Below are positions 23,017 through 33,734 of a stretch of 64,000 nt of DNA, piece after piece. The DNA is from Tethya wilhelma (lineage: Eukaryota > Porifera > Demospongiae > Tethyida > Tethyidae): contig CAXIPT010000031.1 of the NCBI GenBank assembly GCA_964030475.1, positions 96,190-160,189 on the forward strand, written 5' to 3'. How positions within the stretch are numbered: the first letter of the stretch is position 1; the number at the start of each line of letters is the position of its first letter. Under the pieces are notes generated by a model. That model was given only the letters and a program-made list of their open reading frames with translations, made no database searches and was not told where the DNA came from. A program made the position numbers and the translations under genes.

Positions 23017-24379
23017 GTTTGTGACAGTACAACAACTTTCAATTTCTTTCATATCACCAGAGCTAGGTTGAGTAGCGCATACTGTATATACAGTAGATAT
23101 ATTTTGTTTCGGATAGTTGTGTAAATTTGGAGTTATCTGTGCCTTTTGTCACTCATGCAGTTTATATACTCAAGCATGCTGTGCCCAACACATGCACCAT
23201 CTATGTGTGTCAATGACAAACTGTACTGTATGTTGTAATGTTCATCATCAATGACAGTGGCCACATCAAGATGAGAGTATAGACAATACAAAGTGCTCTG
23301 ATTCTCCACATAGGCCCCGAGTCTGTCAGGCTAAGAAGAAGACCATTGATGCTCTTGACAGTATAGCTATTTACCAAAACAGTGGATCAAAGATTAATAA
23401 AGCTAGATATAGCAACTAAAAACAACAGCTGCTATGCTAGTAGACTTGACAGAGCTCTCCCTAGGAACTGAGTCTTAAATATTATAGTACAGTCACATCT
23501 AATAATTTAGTTCTGGAAGGGGTGAAGTGGGCATTATTTAGAAGTTTTAAGACACAAACTTTCATAATACCTTCGTACTGCAACGACAAGTATTTCTGGA
23601 AGAGAACCATGACAATTTCTGAAAATCATCTCAGAAAAAATATTTTTATGCTACTGCCAAGGGGCAGACTACCAGCCAGTGTGGCTATTTTCAGTTCAAA
23701 GGTTTGTGTTCTTTCACTAGATCTCTCCTTGGAGCTGGTGAGTTCAACAAAATAATAATCATAAAATCATCATCGTGAAGCTCGGTTTCCTCCAGTGAGA
23801 CACAACTACACTTATTGCCATCAATGCCATAGTAGTGGTGGTCACCTCTAGGTATCCCATAGTCGAACACCACAAACACCATACAAGAATTAAAACCACA
23901 CACATTAGAGTCTGATCCTCTACAGCAACTGTACCTTTTGACTACAGACTTTAGGCCACTCCAGAGCCTGGTCTTCTTCACTGTCCCTGTTGATCTCATC
24001 AGCAAGCATTGGCAAACACGACTGGGAATGAAAATAGATCCTAAGAGAAACAAGAAGGNAACAACTCAAGAACAACTCGAAGCTATCAGCTGGTTTACCA
24101 TATGACAACGACAACGTGCCCGCTATTGCGCGCGCATAGTATTAACCTCAAGTATACAGTATGTTGTAGTAGTGACGCGATACTACGTAAACATACAAAA
24201 CCTCAAACTTCCTGAGTAACAAGTGAACGCGAATAGACTTTACTTTGATCTCTCTGAGGCAATTATTCTCATTGTTGGTTCAATTAATATAACTACCTTT
24301 GATCTATCTGACACTTGATTCACTTCAAACATGTATAATTGGTTAATAATATTTTAATCCCTCACATCAGTATTTATAA

Positions 24380-25269
24380 CCAGTAGAAAAAACATTAGAA
24401 ATGTAATGAGAACATAGGAATGGCCAAATCGTAAAAAGTAAGCAAACAAGATAGGAATGGTGGTGGGATTGAGTGAAGAGTTCATTTTGTGTGTCTCAGT
24501 TATGTTCATATCCCTAGTTCATTGACATCGTGGACACAGGAATGAACTCTTCTCTCAATCTGACCACCATTCCTATCTTGTTTGCTTACTTTTTACGATT
24601 TGGCCATTCCTATGTTCTCATTACATTTCTAATGTTTTTTCTACTTGTTTGTTCTATTTTTTTTTGTAATTAATATTTGTATATACCCTAGCAAATTCTC
24701 TAAAGCAACTAATGGCTATGGTGGAGTTTTGTATCCAGTACATGCAGTGGGAATAGCAGAATCTGCCACGAAATATATGAATTCTAAATAGCGCACACTT
24801 GTATATGTGGAAAGGGTTGTCAATTTGATTTTCAAGTAGCTAATGAATTATTCATGAGTATAGAAATTAATGGCTGCCATACAGAGAAGGCGCTTTTCGT
24901 TTTGTATCTAGCGACTTAGCTAGAGAGACGAATAACCGATGCCAAAAGCGGTTGAAGACAAAGAAACCAAGTTTATTCGTTCAAGAATCAGCTCCTGAAA
25001 GTAAGCGCTCTCAGAGAAAAATGAGCGCTAGATAGAAGAATAAGAAGTTGGAGAAAAATGGAGGTTTGGCATATTTTAGTTTGGTACTTTAGCGATGGTT
25101 TTAGGCCATGTTTTTAGGCTTGTTAGAAAGAGAAAGAGCTAAATAGTAGCTTAAGAAGCCTTTTTGTGCCAAGCGCTCAGTTTTTGCAGAGTTATTCGCG
25201 TGAATATTTGTATTGCGCTAATGGGGCATTCGTGCCATTCCTATGTACCCAGTACTACCGTACTGGGAA
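24380..25269 (+). mobile_element. Family C element, copy C3, with readable empty site
   Basis: The insertion splits TTTATAATAGTT (intact at about 19795-19810) into ...TTTATAA and TAGTT... The inserted 890 bp begins CCAGTAGAAAAAAC and ends CCGTACTGGGAA. No target duplication is needed, and at most 2 bp (AA) are ambiguous. The hairpin end is at 24380-24655 and the terminal mini-hairpin at about 25250-25267. Confidence 0.8.
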
Positions 25270-25330
25270 TAGTTATTGTATTATTATACAGATAAAATTT
25301 AGCTGTTTATCAAAATGAACATGCAGCTAC

Positions 25331-26631
25331 TTAAATATGTTGTCCTACAATTGTACAAACTTCTGTAAATATGTCACAGCCAAATTGAAAACTTTCTCGT
25401 AAGATGTCAACGTTTTGTAGTATTCCAGTAAGCCTAGAGCAGGGTTGGAAAGCAGACTGTGGGACACGTACATGATCTCGTGCCTGTTGCACATACAAAT
25501 TTGATGAAGTGATTGAAAGAGTTGGTGGTATGCATAAAGGAATCAAATTTTGTTGCAGTGCCCCCTGGATAAACAGTTGATTAGGAGTCATGTTCCTCTC
25601 ACTTGAAATAGACGGTGATTATTCCAGCTTTCCACAAAAGATTTCAGTGCTCTATTGATTCGTTTCAAAAATGTGTACCTTTGGCAAAAAAGGTCCACTT
25701 CATTTAAGGCATTCAACAGACCATCATCTTCTAGTTTGGTGAATGTCTCATGAAACAAACTTACAACACAACGAAAAACATTACGCCATAAGCGCTCAAT
25801 TCGTTGATTGTGTGTACTAGCTCCTGTCTGATCTCACCTTAAACGGGAGGCCATGTTTTGATATGGCATCTGTAAAGGCAGACAAGACAGTATCAGCTCG
25901 GTTGTTATCACTGCATTGTAAGTAAACAATTGTCCTCGAGTATCTATCTATAGCCCCATGTGTAACGAATCCCCACTTAATCAACTTATGATGACCATCA
26001 ATGTGCCACACAGAGTTTGGACCTTCTGCATGGTATTCTAATTGTAACACTCCTTCTAATAGCTGTGTTTATTGGGTCCACTCGGTGGATAGATGCCCTC
26101 ACTCTTGCTCTTGGAACAATGATACTTTGTCTGGCAAGGTGACCTATCATTAATCGTTCACCATCATTGGGATGCCTCCGTTCAATAGCTGTAATAGTAG
26201 CATCTAAATCAGCATCATTTATATTGCTATAATACACATGAGGTGACACTCCTTCTTCTTCCAGCCGTCTGTACAGTGTTGCTTGGCTTCCAGGTGAAAT
26301 GCATTTCCCTTAGGAATTCCATGTCAACATGTATATTGAAGGTCGACCAGGAGACCTACATAAATGTAGATCTTGTATACAATTAACTATGTGTATGAAT
26401 TTACTGTCTTCAGTATCTTCAGATGCAAAGAAGTCGTGATGTGTTCATACACTGACTGTACATTTCTAATTAAAGCACAGGCATAACTCTACACCTCTCT
26501 AGCTCTGCGTCTTGATGTTCTTCCTGAGGCAGTGGGCTGATCCCATGGTTGGCCAAAGTGGCCATAATTGTGCCGTACAGGGCGTCTTCCAAAGCAGCAC
26601 CATCACTACGGTTTGATGTACCGGTAGCCAT
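25331..26631 (-). pseudogene. Transposase pseudogene of element E2
   Basis: Same reading as the E1 transposase: first exon MATGTSNRSDG from 26631, then VYYSNINDADLD, VWHIDGHHKL and NMTPNQLFIQ. It is broken by small deletions near 26040 and 26285 and an approximately 70-bp deletion near 25827. That last deletion removes the region with the second catalytic Asp and following helix. It cannot encode an active enzyme. Confidence 0.8.
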
Positions 26632-26978
26632 TATTTAGTCCCAGTCTCTCTCATTATAATAGCCTGGGGCGCCCATAGGTGATAATGGGTGGGGTTAACT
26701 AATTCCAATCACGTGACAGCTACATACGGACGATCACACGCTAGAGCGCAAACGTATATAATTCAATTACAATTACAATTACAATATACGCGCATGCTGA
26801 GTCAGCAAAAGCGCTGAACAAATTATTATTACGGTAAAAGTAATGATAACTATTCTATACACAATGCAAATGACAGTGGATTAAAAAGTCGATGATGCAA
26901 AATAAAATGCAGTTATACAGTGATGAAAAACAGTGATATAATTATTTACTGATTTTAGTAGAAAACAGTGATACTTAG

Positions 26979-27494
26979 CAGGGGCGTAACTAGGATTTTT
27001 AGTGAGGGTTTCCGGCGCGAAGCGCCAAAAATTTTTGAGGTACCACGCCCACTTCCGGTGTACACGCCCCCTAATTAGCGCATTTTCGCTGGCGCTAGCT
27101 TCTTTTTTTACTTCCAAAAAGCCTGAAAACAAGGCTATACAAGCGCTAAGATGCAGAAATAGTTGATGTTTGCTGGAGCTCTAATCATGCAGCAGCTTTA
27201 TACATGCTCTGACAAGCGTTTAATAAGCTTGAACTGCGAGCCCCGCCCCTTTTGTTTGCTCGCTTCCTAATTAGCACATTTTCGCTAGCGCTAGCTTCGT
27301 TTTCAACTTCTAAAAAGCCTGAAAACGAGGCTATGCAAGCGCTAAAATGCAGAAATAATTAATATTTGCTGGAGCTCTAGCTATGCAGCAGGTATATGCG
27401 GGCTCTTTCACAAGCTTGTACTGAGTGCCCCGCCCCTTTTTTAAGCTTGAAGGGGGTTTCCGGGCAACGAGGAAACAACGTAGGTACGCGCCTG
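26979..27494. mobile_element. TIR element (MITE-like) inserted in E2
   Basis: Left end CAGGGGCGTAACTAGG pairs with the complement of the right end (CAGGCGCGTACCTACG). CTTAG flanks both sides (26974-26978 and 27495-27499). The E1 sequence ATACTTAGTAGAAG is the empty site. Inside, a roughly 190-bp block starting CTAATTAGCGCATTTTCGC is tandemly duplicated (about 27070 and 27268). No coding capacity. The end sequence resembles hAT-type MITEs, but the duplication read here is 5 bp, so superfamily is open. Confidence 0.7.
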
Positions 27495-27499
27495 CTTAG

Positions 27500-27850
27500 T
27501 AGAAGTCTGTAACATTTAGTAAAAAGCAGTGATATTTAATAAAAAGCAGTGATATTTAGTAAAAAGCAGTGATACTTAGTAAAAAAAACTGTGACATTTA
27601 GCCAAAGGCCGTGATTTTTACTAAAATGCAGCGATATTCAGTAAAATGTAGTAATATTTCCTAAAAAGCAATGATATTATTAGTAAAAAGCAGTACTAAT
27701 ATTTAATAAAAAGCGATAATTAGTATGAAACAGTGATATTTACTAAAATGCAGTGCTATTTAGTATAATGCAGAGATATTTAATAAAAAGCAGTGATATT
27801 TTAATGATCTTTGGTAAAAGACTGTGACATTTAGTTAAAACCAGCCAGTT
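27500..27850. repeat. CAGTGATATTTAGTAAAAAG minisatellite of E2
   Basis: More than a dozen degenerate 20-bp units, the longest such array in the window, in the same orientation as at 21540-21721. Confidence 0.8.
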
Positions 27851-27904
27851 GTTTACACTGCATGCTTAAAATTGGAGTTTTGAGACAAATGGTACTCCAT
27901 ATCT

Positions 27905-28425
27905 TCATGTCCTTTTGGCATTGTTTTTTATGTCTCTCATTGAATCGCTAGATACAAGCTGAAAGCGCCTTCTCCATATGGAGCCATTAATTTCTAAACT
28001 AATGCATAATTCATAAGCTACTTGAAATTCAAAATGGCAACCCTTTTCCACATAGACAAGTGTGCGTTATTTGGAATCCAAATATTAGCTGCCTCCTGCT
28101 TTATCTGAAGATTTCTGGTTGTGCTGAACTCTTTGTAACATTTCAGTCTTCAATATTTACGAGGTGAATACTTTGTTACACTTACGTGTAGTATAAGATG
28201 AGAAAAGCCAGCAAATTTGTTAGAATCTAAGAAACATCTCTGTTGCAACCACCTGAGATGCTTTCAGTACTTTTAATACTGCCATGATAGTGTACAAAAA
28301 TTCAAATATGATTTGTAGAATTATGAAAAAAAATGACAACAAACAAGTAAAAAAGACATTGGAGACATAGGAATGGCCAAATTGTAAAAAGAAAGCAAAC
28401 AAGATGGAATGGCTGTTTGAGTGTG
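27905..28425 (-). repeat. Family C, copy C9 (left piece, 5' truncated)
   Basis: The inverted body words GAAAGCGCCTTCTCCATATGG and a GTGTGCGTTATTTGGAA stretch lead into the inner hairpin arm (from 28335). That arm is cut at GTTTGAGTGTG by the LTR retrotransposon. The hairpin resumes at 33735. The right-end module is missing. Confidence 0.7.
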
Positions 28426-28903
28426 TGTGATGCTACCAGGTTCGGGGGAAATAATCTCAGCAGCAGCAAAATTATTATTATTTAGTCAGTAGTCAGAATA
28501 CACAGAATAAACAGCAGACACAAATCAACATAAATGCTCAGCTTATATACTATCCTACTCACAAAACAAGTCAAACAGGTTCCTAAAACCAGTACAGCCC
28601 AAAAGGCAGGCAAAATCTTGCACAAAACACACAAACAAGTACAGATTATAATTAACTCTAACTCCACAACAGACTGTACCATTCCTGGTCTTGATAACTT
28701 TTCTTCAGAAAACATGATAGTCCTCAAATGACAAGCAAATTAAGGGGCTGGGTTTAAACAGTTCACACACAAATTAACCACATAACCAACACAAATTAAC
28801 CACTGAACTGGGCAAGTTAAAACAAGCATCTAGAGTAGCACAAACAAGTATCAACAAGCCAACTATAACATGTATATACAGTTAGGTAATAATGTTCACC
28901 ACA
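28426..28903 (-). repeat. 3' LTR of the gypsy element
   Basis: 478 bp, with the inverted ends TGTGATG and CACCACA. Compared with the other LTR it has about 100 bp extra (around 28648-28750) and a small AATAATCTCAG difference near its outer edge. Confidence 0.85.
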
Positions 28904-30126
28904 CTCCTCCTCCCTTCTCCTGCGACACTTGTGTCGCGTAAAGTCTCAAACGAAACGTGAAAGTCCATCCGCATTGGCATTAGCAGTGCCAGGGCGATGA
29001 GAAACAGTAAACTGGTAGGGTTGTAACAATGTGTTAGTCTGGGGTTGTTCTCTTTCAAGCGATCCAACCACTCAAGAGATCGGTGGTCGGTTTGAATCAC
29101 AAATGGTCGTCCTAGAAGGTACACACGGAAAGCTTGAACACTCAATTTGATTGCCAAGCACTCTTTCTCAACTGTAGAGTACTTTTCTTCACGTTCGAGC
29201 AGCTTTTTACTGAAGTAGGCCACAGGATGATCGTTTCCCTCATCATTAAGTTGGCTCAGCACAGCAGCAATCGCACGGTCAGAAGCATCTGTCTGCAAAA
29301 CAAATTCTCGCTCAAAATCAGGGCTGCTCAAAATGGGAGAGGAGCAAAGGTGACTCTTCAAGGTCGTGAAGGTATTCATACACACAGCATTCCATTGTAC
29401 AAGGTTTGGACAGTTCTTACGAATTAGATCAGTGAGGGGTGCAGCACTTGAAGCATAGTTTGGAATGAATTTTCGATAATATCCAGTTAGGCCTAAAAAT
29501 GCACGAACTTGTTTCTTAGTCTCTGGAATTGGAAAGGCCATTACAGCTTCTATCTTGGAGGTCTCAGGTCTTACGCTGCCATTGCCCACAATGTGGCCCA
29601 AGTATGCACACTCTCTCATGGCAAACTTACACTTCTTGGGCCTTGCTGTCAAGCCAGCATCCCTCAGTCGATCCAACACCTGCTGGATGTGTAGCATGTG
29701 ATCTTCCCACGAGTTGCTAAAGATGACCACATCATCTAGGTAAGCACCGGTAAATTCTTCCAGACCACGGAGAAGTTTATCCATCATTCTCTGGAATGTT
29801 GCAGGGGCTCCTTGCAATCCAAAAGGCATCACTTTGAATTGGTACAACCCAAAGGGAGTGGTGAAGGCAGTCTTCGTCTGGGCATCCGCAGCCATCGGCA
29901 CCTGCCAGTAGCCTCTTGTCAGATCCAATGTAGTCACAAACTTGGCCTGTCCCACACGATCAATTAGTTCATCGATTCGTGGCATTGGGTAAGCATCAAC
30001 GGTCAATAAACTGTTCAACTTCCGGTAGTCCACACATAGGCGGATAGAACCATCTTTCTTCTTTACCAAAACGATAGGCGCAGCCCAATCACTTGTCGAA
30101 GGTTCAATAATACCCTCTCTTTCCAT
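28882..30126 (-). CDS. Reverse transcriptase-RNase H (Ty3/gypsy)
   Basis: The 414-codon frame begins in the RT palm and fingers with KKKDGSIRLCVDYRKLN, continues with LDLTRGYWQVPM and PFGLQGAPATFQRMMD, and has the active site YLDDVVIF. Then LGLTGYYRKFIPNY leads to RNase H with FVLQTDASDRAIAAVLSQ, KECLAIKLSVQAF and FVIQTDHRSLEWL. It copies the element's RNA into DNA. The beginning of RT lies in another frame (30063-30425, with LGRYSDVLSDKPG) and a shift near 29020 moves the C-terminal HRPG motif out of frame. The frame ends inside the 3' LTR. Unusually it lies downstream of the integrase. Confidence 0.9.
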   Translation of the reverse strand: MEREGIIEPSTSDWAAPIVLVKKKDGSIRLCVDYRKLNSLLTVDAYPMPRIDELIDRVGQAKFVTTLDLTRGYWQVPMAADAQTKTAFTTPFGLYQFKVMPFGLQGAPATFQRMMDKLLRGLEEFTGAYLDDVVIFSNSWEDHMLHIQQVLDRLRDAGLTARPKKCKFAMRECAYLGHIVGNGSVRPETSKIEAVMAFPIPETKKQVRAFLGLTGYYRKFIPNYASSAAPLTDLIRKNCPNLVQWNAVCMNTFTTLKSHLCSSPILSSPDFEREFVLQTDASDRAIAAVLSQLNDEGNDHPVAYFSKKLLEREEKYSTVEKECLAIKLSVQAFRVYLLGRPFVIQTDHRSLEWLDRLKENNPRLTHCYNPTSLLFLIALALLMPMRMDFHVSFETLRDTSVAGEGRRSVVNIIT

Positions 30127-30370
30127 CTCCTGCAGCTCCTCTCGAACTGTTTCTCTGTATGCATGTGGTAGACGATAGGGTTGTAAACGTATCGGGCCCT
30201 CATCCTTAGTGACAATGTTGTGTTCTCCTTTCCTGGTTTGTCACTCAACACATCAGAATATCTACCTAGCAGCGAGTTCAGTTTGTCTTTCTGGTGAGCC
30301 TCCAGCTCCTCGTTGATCACTGGCAGTTCCTCAATAATGGCACTCCCTCCAAACAGGGACGTCCTCTGAT

Positions 30371-31540
30371 TCATACTCTGGGACCTCTTGTGCATAGAAA
30401 CTCGTTGCTTCCCTGGGTGTGCCATTTCCTCAACATGTTGACGTGGAAATTTCTCTTTCTCTTCTTTCGATCATACATGTCAATCTCATAGTTCACAGTA
30501 CCTAGCTTACGAACCACTGGGTATGGACCTTGCCATTTTGCTAAGAGTTTGTTCGTGGATGTTGGTAGAAGTACCAGCACCTGTTCTCCCGGCACAAGCT
30601 GACGCTCTCTAGCATGTCGATCGTACCACTTCTGGTTTGCTTGAGCCTTTGCAAGGTTTTCACGAGCAAGCTGAGACATCTTAGACAGCTTCTCCTGCAC
30701 TGAGAGAACATAAGAGACTACAATTTCAGAACTTTTCTTACTCGTCTCCCAAGATTCCTTAAGAACGTCTAGTGGACCACGAATGGGCCGTCCATACAGC
30801 AACTCAAAAGGTGAGAAACCTGTAGACGTCTGTGGTACTTCTCTGTACGCAAATAACACATAGGGCAGCAGCCTATCCCAGTCTTTCCCCTCTTCACTGG
30901 CAGCCTTCTTGAGCATGCTCTTTAGGGTCTGGTTGAAACGTTCCACCAAACCATCAGTTTGCGGGTGGTAGGGGCTGGTCTTGATCGGCTGGATGTGGAG
31001 TAGTTGATAGAGTTCAGATAGCAGTTGGGGCGTGAAATTGCTCCCCTGATCAGTCAGGATTTCCCGTGGTACACCAACCCTTGAAAATATCTTCAGGAGC
31101 TCCTCTGCGATGTGTTCGGCTTCTATGGACTTGAGTGGAATTGCCTCCGGGTAGCGGGTGGCATAGTCACAGACGACAAGAATATACTTGTGTCCAGAGC
31201 GGCTTCTTGGCAACGGACCAACAATATCCATTGCGATGCGTTGAAAGGGCTCCTCGATGATGAGTAGGGGTACCAGTGGGACAATGCTTCTCTTCCCTGA
31301 CGTCGTCTTCTGGCATTCTACACAAGATCTGCAGAAGTCTGCTGCTTCCTTGAAAATGTTTGGCCAGTAGAACCGTTGTAGAATCCTCTGAGCCGTCTTC
31401 TTCCTGCCCATGTGTCCGGCCAATGGAATCTCGTGTGCCAACTGTAGCACAGTTTTCCTACAGGATGCAGGCAACACCAACTGTTCAACTGCACCTTCAC
31501 TCTCATCTCTCCCACGAGGTATGCACCTCCTGTAGAGCAA
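30371..31540 (-). CDS. Integrase (Ty3/gypsy), upstream of RT
   Basis: The 389-codon frame has an N-terminal HHCC zinc domain (AHEIPLAGHMG ... FCRSCVECQK), the catalytic core with MDIVGPLPRS (Asp), LTDQGSNFTP (Asp) and DGLVERFNQTL (Glu), and a C-terminal GPY/F-type module around KWQGPYPVVRKLG. A basic stretch KKRKRNFHVNML follows. All catalytic residues are present. The enzyme joins retroviral-type DNA to host DNA. On the - strand it directly follows the protease region and precedes RT, unlike ordinary gypsy elements where it is last. Confidence 0.9.
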   Translation of the reverse strand: MLYRRCIPRGRDESEGAVEQLVLPASCRKTVLQLAHEIPLAGHMGRKKTAQRILQRFYWPNIFKEAADFCRSCVECQKTTSGKRSIVPLVPLLIIEEPFQRIAMDIVGPLPRSRSGHKYILVVCDYATRYPEAIPLKSIEAEHIAEELLKIFSRVGVPREILTDQGSNFTPQLLSELYQLLHIQPIKTSPYHPQTDGLVERFNQTLKSMLKKAASEEGKDWDRLLPYVLFAYREVPQTSTGFSPFELLYGRPIRGPLDVLKESWETSKKSSEIVVSYVLSVQEKLSKMSQLARENLAKAQANQKWYDRHARERQLVPGEQVLVLLPTSTNKLLAKWQGPYPVVRKLGTVNYEIDMYDRKKRKRNFHVNMLRKWHTQGSNEFLCTRGPRV

Positions 31541-32912
31541 CTTCTCTCGATAGAAAAATCCAGATCCTGCAGTGCTGGCCTCCCCTCTTGCTGACTTCCG
31601 GACTGCTTCGAGAGATGGATCCTCGGCTTGTAAGCGTTCCGACAGCCATGTCTAGAGGGTGCTTGGGTGTTTGATCATTAAACAAATGCTTGTTCTTACG
31701 TTTCTCGCTCCGGGTCATTCTTGGTTTCTCCCGGCCACCACTGAATAGATCCTCACCAAACTCAGCTCCTACTACAGTCTCATCTGTCTCCAGCTCTTCG
31801 ACAGGATTCAGTCGTGATCCCGACTGTGTGTCCTTTGTCTTCTGCTCCCTGGCTTCTCGCTCCCTTCTCTCCTTCTGGGCTCGTGTCACCACTAGCATGG
31901 CTCCAGCTGCTTCCCCCTCTGCACCACTCAGCAGTTCCAAAAGCTCTGGAACATCTCGGCCCACCAGCACAGACACAGGCAGCTTCTCGGACACCGCTGC
32001 CTGTACAGTATAGGCTTTGCTTCCTACACTGATCTGAATCTCTGCAAGGGGGTAGGTTACTACATCACCATGTACCCCCTGTAACGACACCTCACCCTCT
32101 ACAATGTTCTCTGGTCCAACAAGTTCCCTCTTGATCAACGTCTTTGCCGAGCCAGTATCCAGGAGAATGTCCTCAACCAGCACACCACCAACAGTACCTC
32201 GGCGGTAGACATCTTGGCCTGGCTGCTCCTTGGCTCTGCGTCTCCTGCTGCAAAACATAGATGGCTTGCTTGGACACTTGGCTGCCACGTGTCCTCTTCC
32301 TTGACAATTGTAACAGCGGAGACCTTCTCTCTCCTTCTCTGTCCTCGCTCGCCCATTTGCTCCAGCCTCTGGCGTGTTCCTGGTCACAGCTTCACCCTCT
32401 CCCTTTCTGGAGGTAGCTCCACCCACCGAGCAGTCTTTTGCAAGGTGTCCAGCTCTCCCGCAATTGTGACAAGTCCTTCCAGTAGGAGTGCGTCGCTCTT
32501 CCACCTTCTTCTGGCCAAGTGTACTGGCCCTGGCTTGGATGTGGTCATCACCGAGCTCTCCAGCTTCCATGACAGTCTTAGGCTTCCGTTCACTGACCCA
32601 AATGCGGACCTCCGTTGGTAGCGTGTTCAGTAGCTGCTCGATGGCTAACAGCTCTCGTAGTTGCTGCAAATCCTTGCAGTTCTTAGTCCATTTCTCCACC
32701 AAATCCATCACTCGAATAGCCAGTTCTCCATTTGTCTCGCCGGGTAGGGTCTTCACCGTTCTCAGTCGTTGCCTGTAGGTTTCTTCGTTGATGTTATACG
32801 ACGTAGAATTGCAGTCTTCACCTTCTCGTAATCCCCTGAGTCGGTTGTGGCCATTGCTGCAAAAGCCTGTTGTGCCTTCCCCGTGAGCTGGGGCACCAGA
32901 GTATAAACCCAC
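31503..32912 (-). CDS. Gag C-terminal part with SCAN-like capsid, two zinc knuckles, and aspartic protease
   Basis: Reading from the N-terminal side, ELLAIEQLLNTLPTEVRIWV followed by SERKPKTVMEAGEL strongly resembles the SCAN domain core, which is thought to derive from Gmr1-like capsids. Two CCHC knuckles follow (CHNCGRAGHLAKDC and CYNCQGRGHVAAKC), then the retropepsin motif LLDTGSAKTLI. The C-terminal part (RAQKERREREAREQK and on) is charged, low complexity. The protein-coding frame overlaps the N-terminal gag frame, and a shift near 32800 connects them. Confidence 0.85.
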   Translation of the reverse strand: MGLYSGAPAHGEGTTGFCSNGHNRLRGLREGEDCNSTSYNINEETYRQRLRTVKTLPGETNGELAIRVMDLVEKWTKNCKDLQQLRELLAIEQLLNTLPTEVRIWVSERKPKTVMEAGELGDDHIQARASTLGQKKVEERRTPTGRTCHNCGRAGHLAKDCSVGGATSRKGEGEAVTRNTPEAGANGRARTEKEREGLRCYNCQGRGHVAAKCPSKPSMFCSRRRRAKEQPGQDVYRRGTVGGVLVEDILLDTGSAKTLIKRELVGPENIVEGEVSLQGVHGDVVTYPLAEIQISVGSKAYTVQAAVSEKLPVSVLVGRDVPELLELLSGAEGEAAGAMLVVTRAQKERREREAREQKTKDTQSGSRLNPVEELETDETVVGAEFGEDLFSGGREKPRMTRSEKRKNKHLFNDQTPKHPLDMAVGTLTSRGSISRSSPEVSKRGGQHCRIWIFLSREVALQEVHTSWER

Positions 32913-33292
32913 TGTTCTCGAGGAGTTTTGTAGGCATTCACCATGCGCTCGAATGTCGTTAGGTAGGCCTCAATATCGTCCTCCTCGGTCAAGCGTGCCA
33001 GCTTGATCTCAGCATTCTTTGTTCGAGTCTCGGTCCTAGTTTCCGCTGGGGTGCTAGTGCTTGATTTCTCCAGCAGTGCCATCAGCCGATCCATCTGGCT
33101 CTGCATTTGTCTTTGCTGCTGTTCCACCTCTCGCTCTCTCCGTACACGTTCTTCCATGACTAACTTGACGAGTTCCGAGGAGTCCATCACCCCCGGCTTC
33201 ATTTCCTTGGGAGGTTCCTTTCGGTGTTCTTCCGTATGCTCAGCTTCCGTGTCAGACATTCCCTTGTATTTTCGTCCTGACCTGGTACACAT
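32762..33292 (-). CDS. Gag N-terminal part (matrix/capsid)
   Basis: A 176-codon frame from MCTRSGRKYKGMSD has an acidic leader, a Glu/Arg/Gln-rich coiled-coil-like stretch (RVRREREVEQQQRQMQSQMD), then capsid-like LARLTEEDDIEAYLTTFERM and LVPQLTGKAQQAFAAM, typical of gypsy gag. It ends shortly after AILRR. The remainder of the capsid is in the adjacent frame, so a small frameshift disrupts gag near 32800. It lies about 60 bp after the 5' LTR. Confidence 0.85.
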   Translation of the reverse strand: MCTRSGRKYKGMSDTEAEHTEEHRKEPPKEMKPGVMDSSELVKLVMEERVRREREVEQQQRQMQSQMDRLMALLEKSSTSTPAETRTETRTKNAEIKLARLTEEDDIEAYLTTFERMVNAYKTPREQWVYTLVPQLTGKAQQAFAAMATTDSGDYEKVKTAILRRITSTKKPTGND

Positions 33293-33353
33293 GTATCTTC
33301 ATACAGAGTTCTGTTGAACTTCTTTCAACGATGATCCCACCGCTGCCACCAAA

Positions 33354-33729
33354 TGTGATGTTACCAGGTTCGGGGGAGCAGCAGCAAAATTATTATTATT
33401 TAGTCAGTAGTCAGAATACACAGAATAAACAGCTCGAAAACTAGACACAAATCAACATAAACGCTCAGCTTATATACTATCCTACTCACAAAACAAGTCA
33501 AACAGGTTCCTAAAACCAGTACAGCCCAAAAGGCAGGCAAAAACTTGCACAAAACACACAAACAAGTACAGATCATAATTAAACAGTTCACACACAAATT
33601 AACCACATAACCAACACAAATTAACCACTGAACTGGGCAAGTTAAAACAAGTATCTAGAGTAGCACAAACAAGTATCAACAAGCCAACTATAACATGTAT
33701 ATACAGTTAGGTAATAATGTTCACCACAG
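33354..33729 (-). repeat. 5' LTR of the gypsy element
   Basis: 376 bp, same ends as the 3' LTR but with an internal deletion of about 100 bp. Just inside it (33353 downward) the - strand reads TTTGGTGGCAGCGGTGGGA, the expected position of the primer-binding site. I do not assign the tRNA. Confidence 0.85.
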
Positions 33730-33734
33730 TGTGT

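Larger units (their letters stand above)
24240..27860. mobile_element. Element E2: second, deleted copy of E1 with nested insertions
   Basis: 24240-24379 and 25270 to about 26960 match 19670-21650 closely, including spacer, transposase and promoter region. The HECT gene and left end are absent. A family C element (24380-25269) and a MITE (26979-27494) interrupt it. A long minisatellite follows at 27500-27850. Comparison with E1 gives the pre-insertion sequence of both interruptions. Confidence 0.75.
28426..33729 (-). mobile_element. Ty3/gypsy LTR retrotransposon with integrase before RT (Gmr1-type)
   Basis: The element starts TGTGATGCTACC and ends TTCACCACA on the + strand, and is flanked by GTGTG on both sides (28421-28425 and 33730-33734). 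Coding runs on the - strand in the order gag, zinc knuckles, protease, integrase, reverse transcriptase-RNase H. A purine-rich tract lies just before the 3' LTR (28904-28921). Pol order with integrase upstream of RT but Ty3/gypsy-type domains is the arrangement described for the Gmr1 group. Several frameshifts show it is inactive as it stands. Confidence 0.85.

Noticed and set aside
24240..26640. E2 as a second active transposon
   Set aside because: Its transposase has several deletions including a catalytic region, and two insertions interrupt the element.
29134..29720. Open frames on the + strand over the RT region
   Set aside because: They are shadows of the - strand RT-RNase H gene, which has all family motifs.
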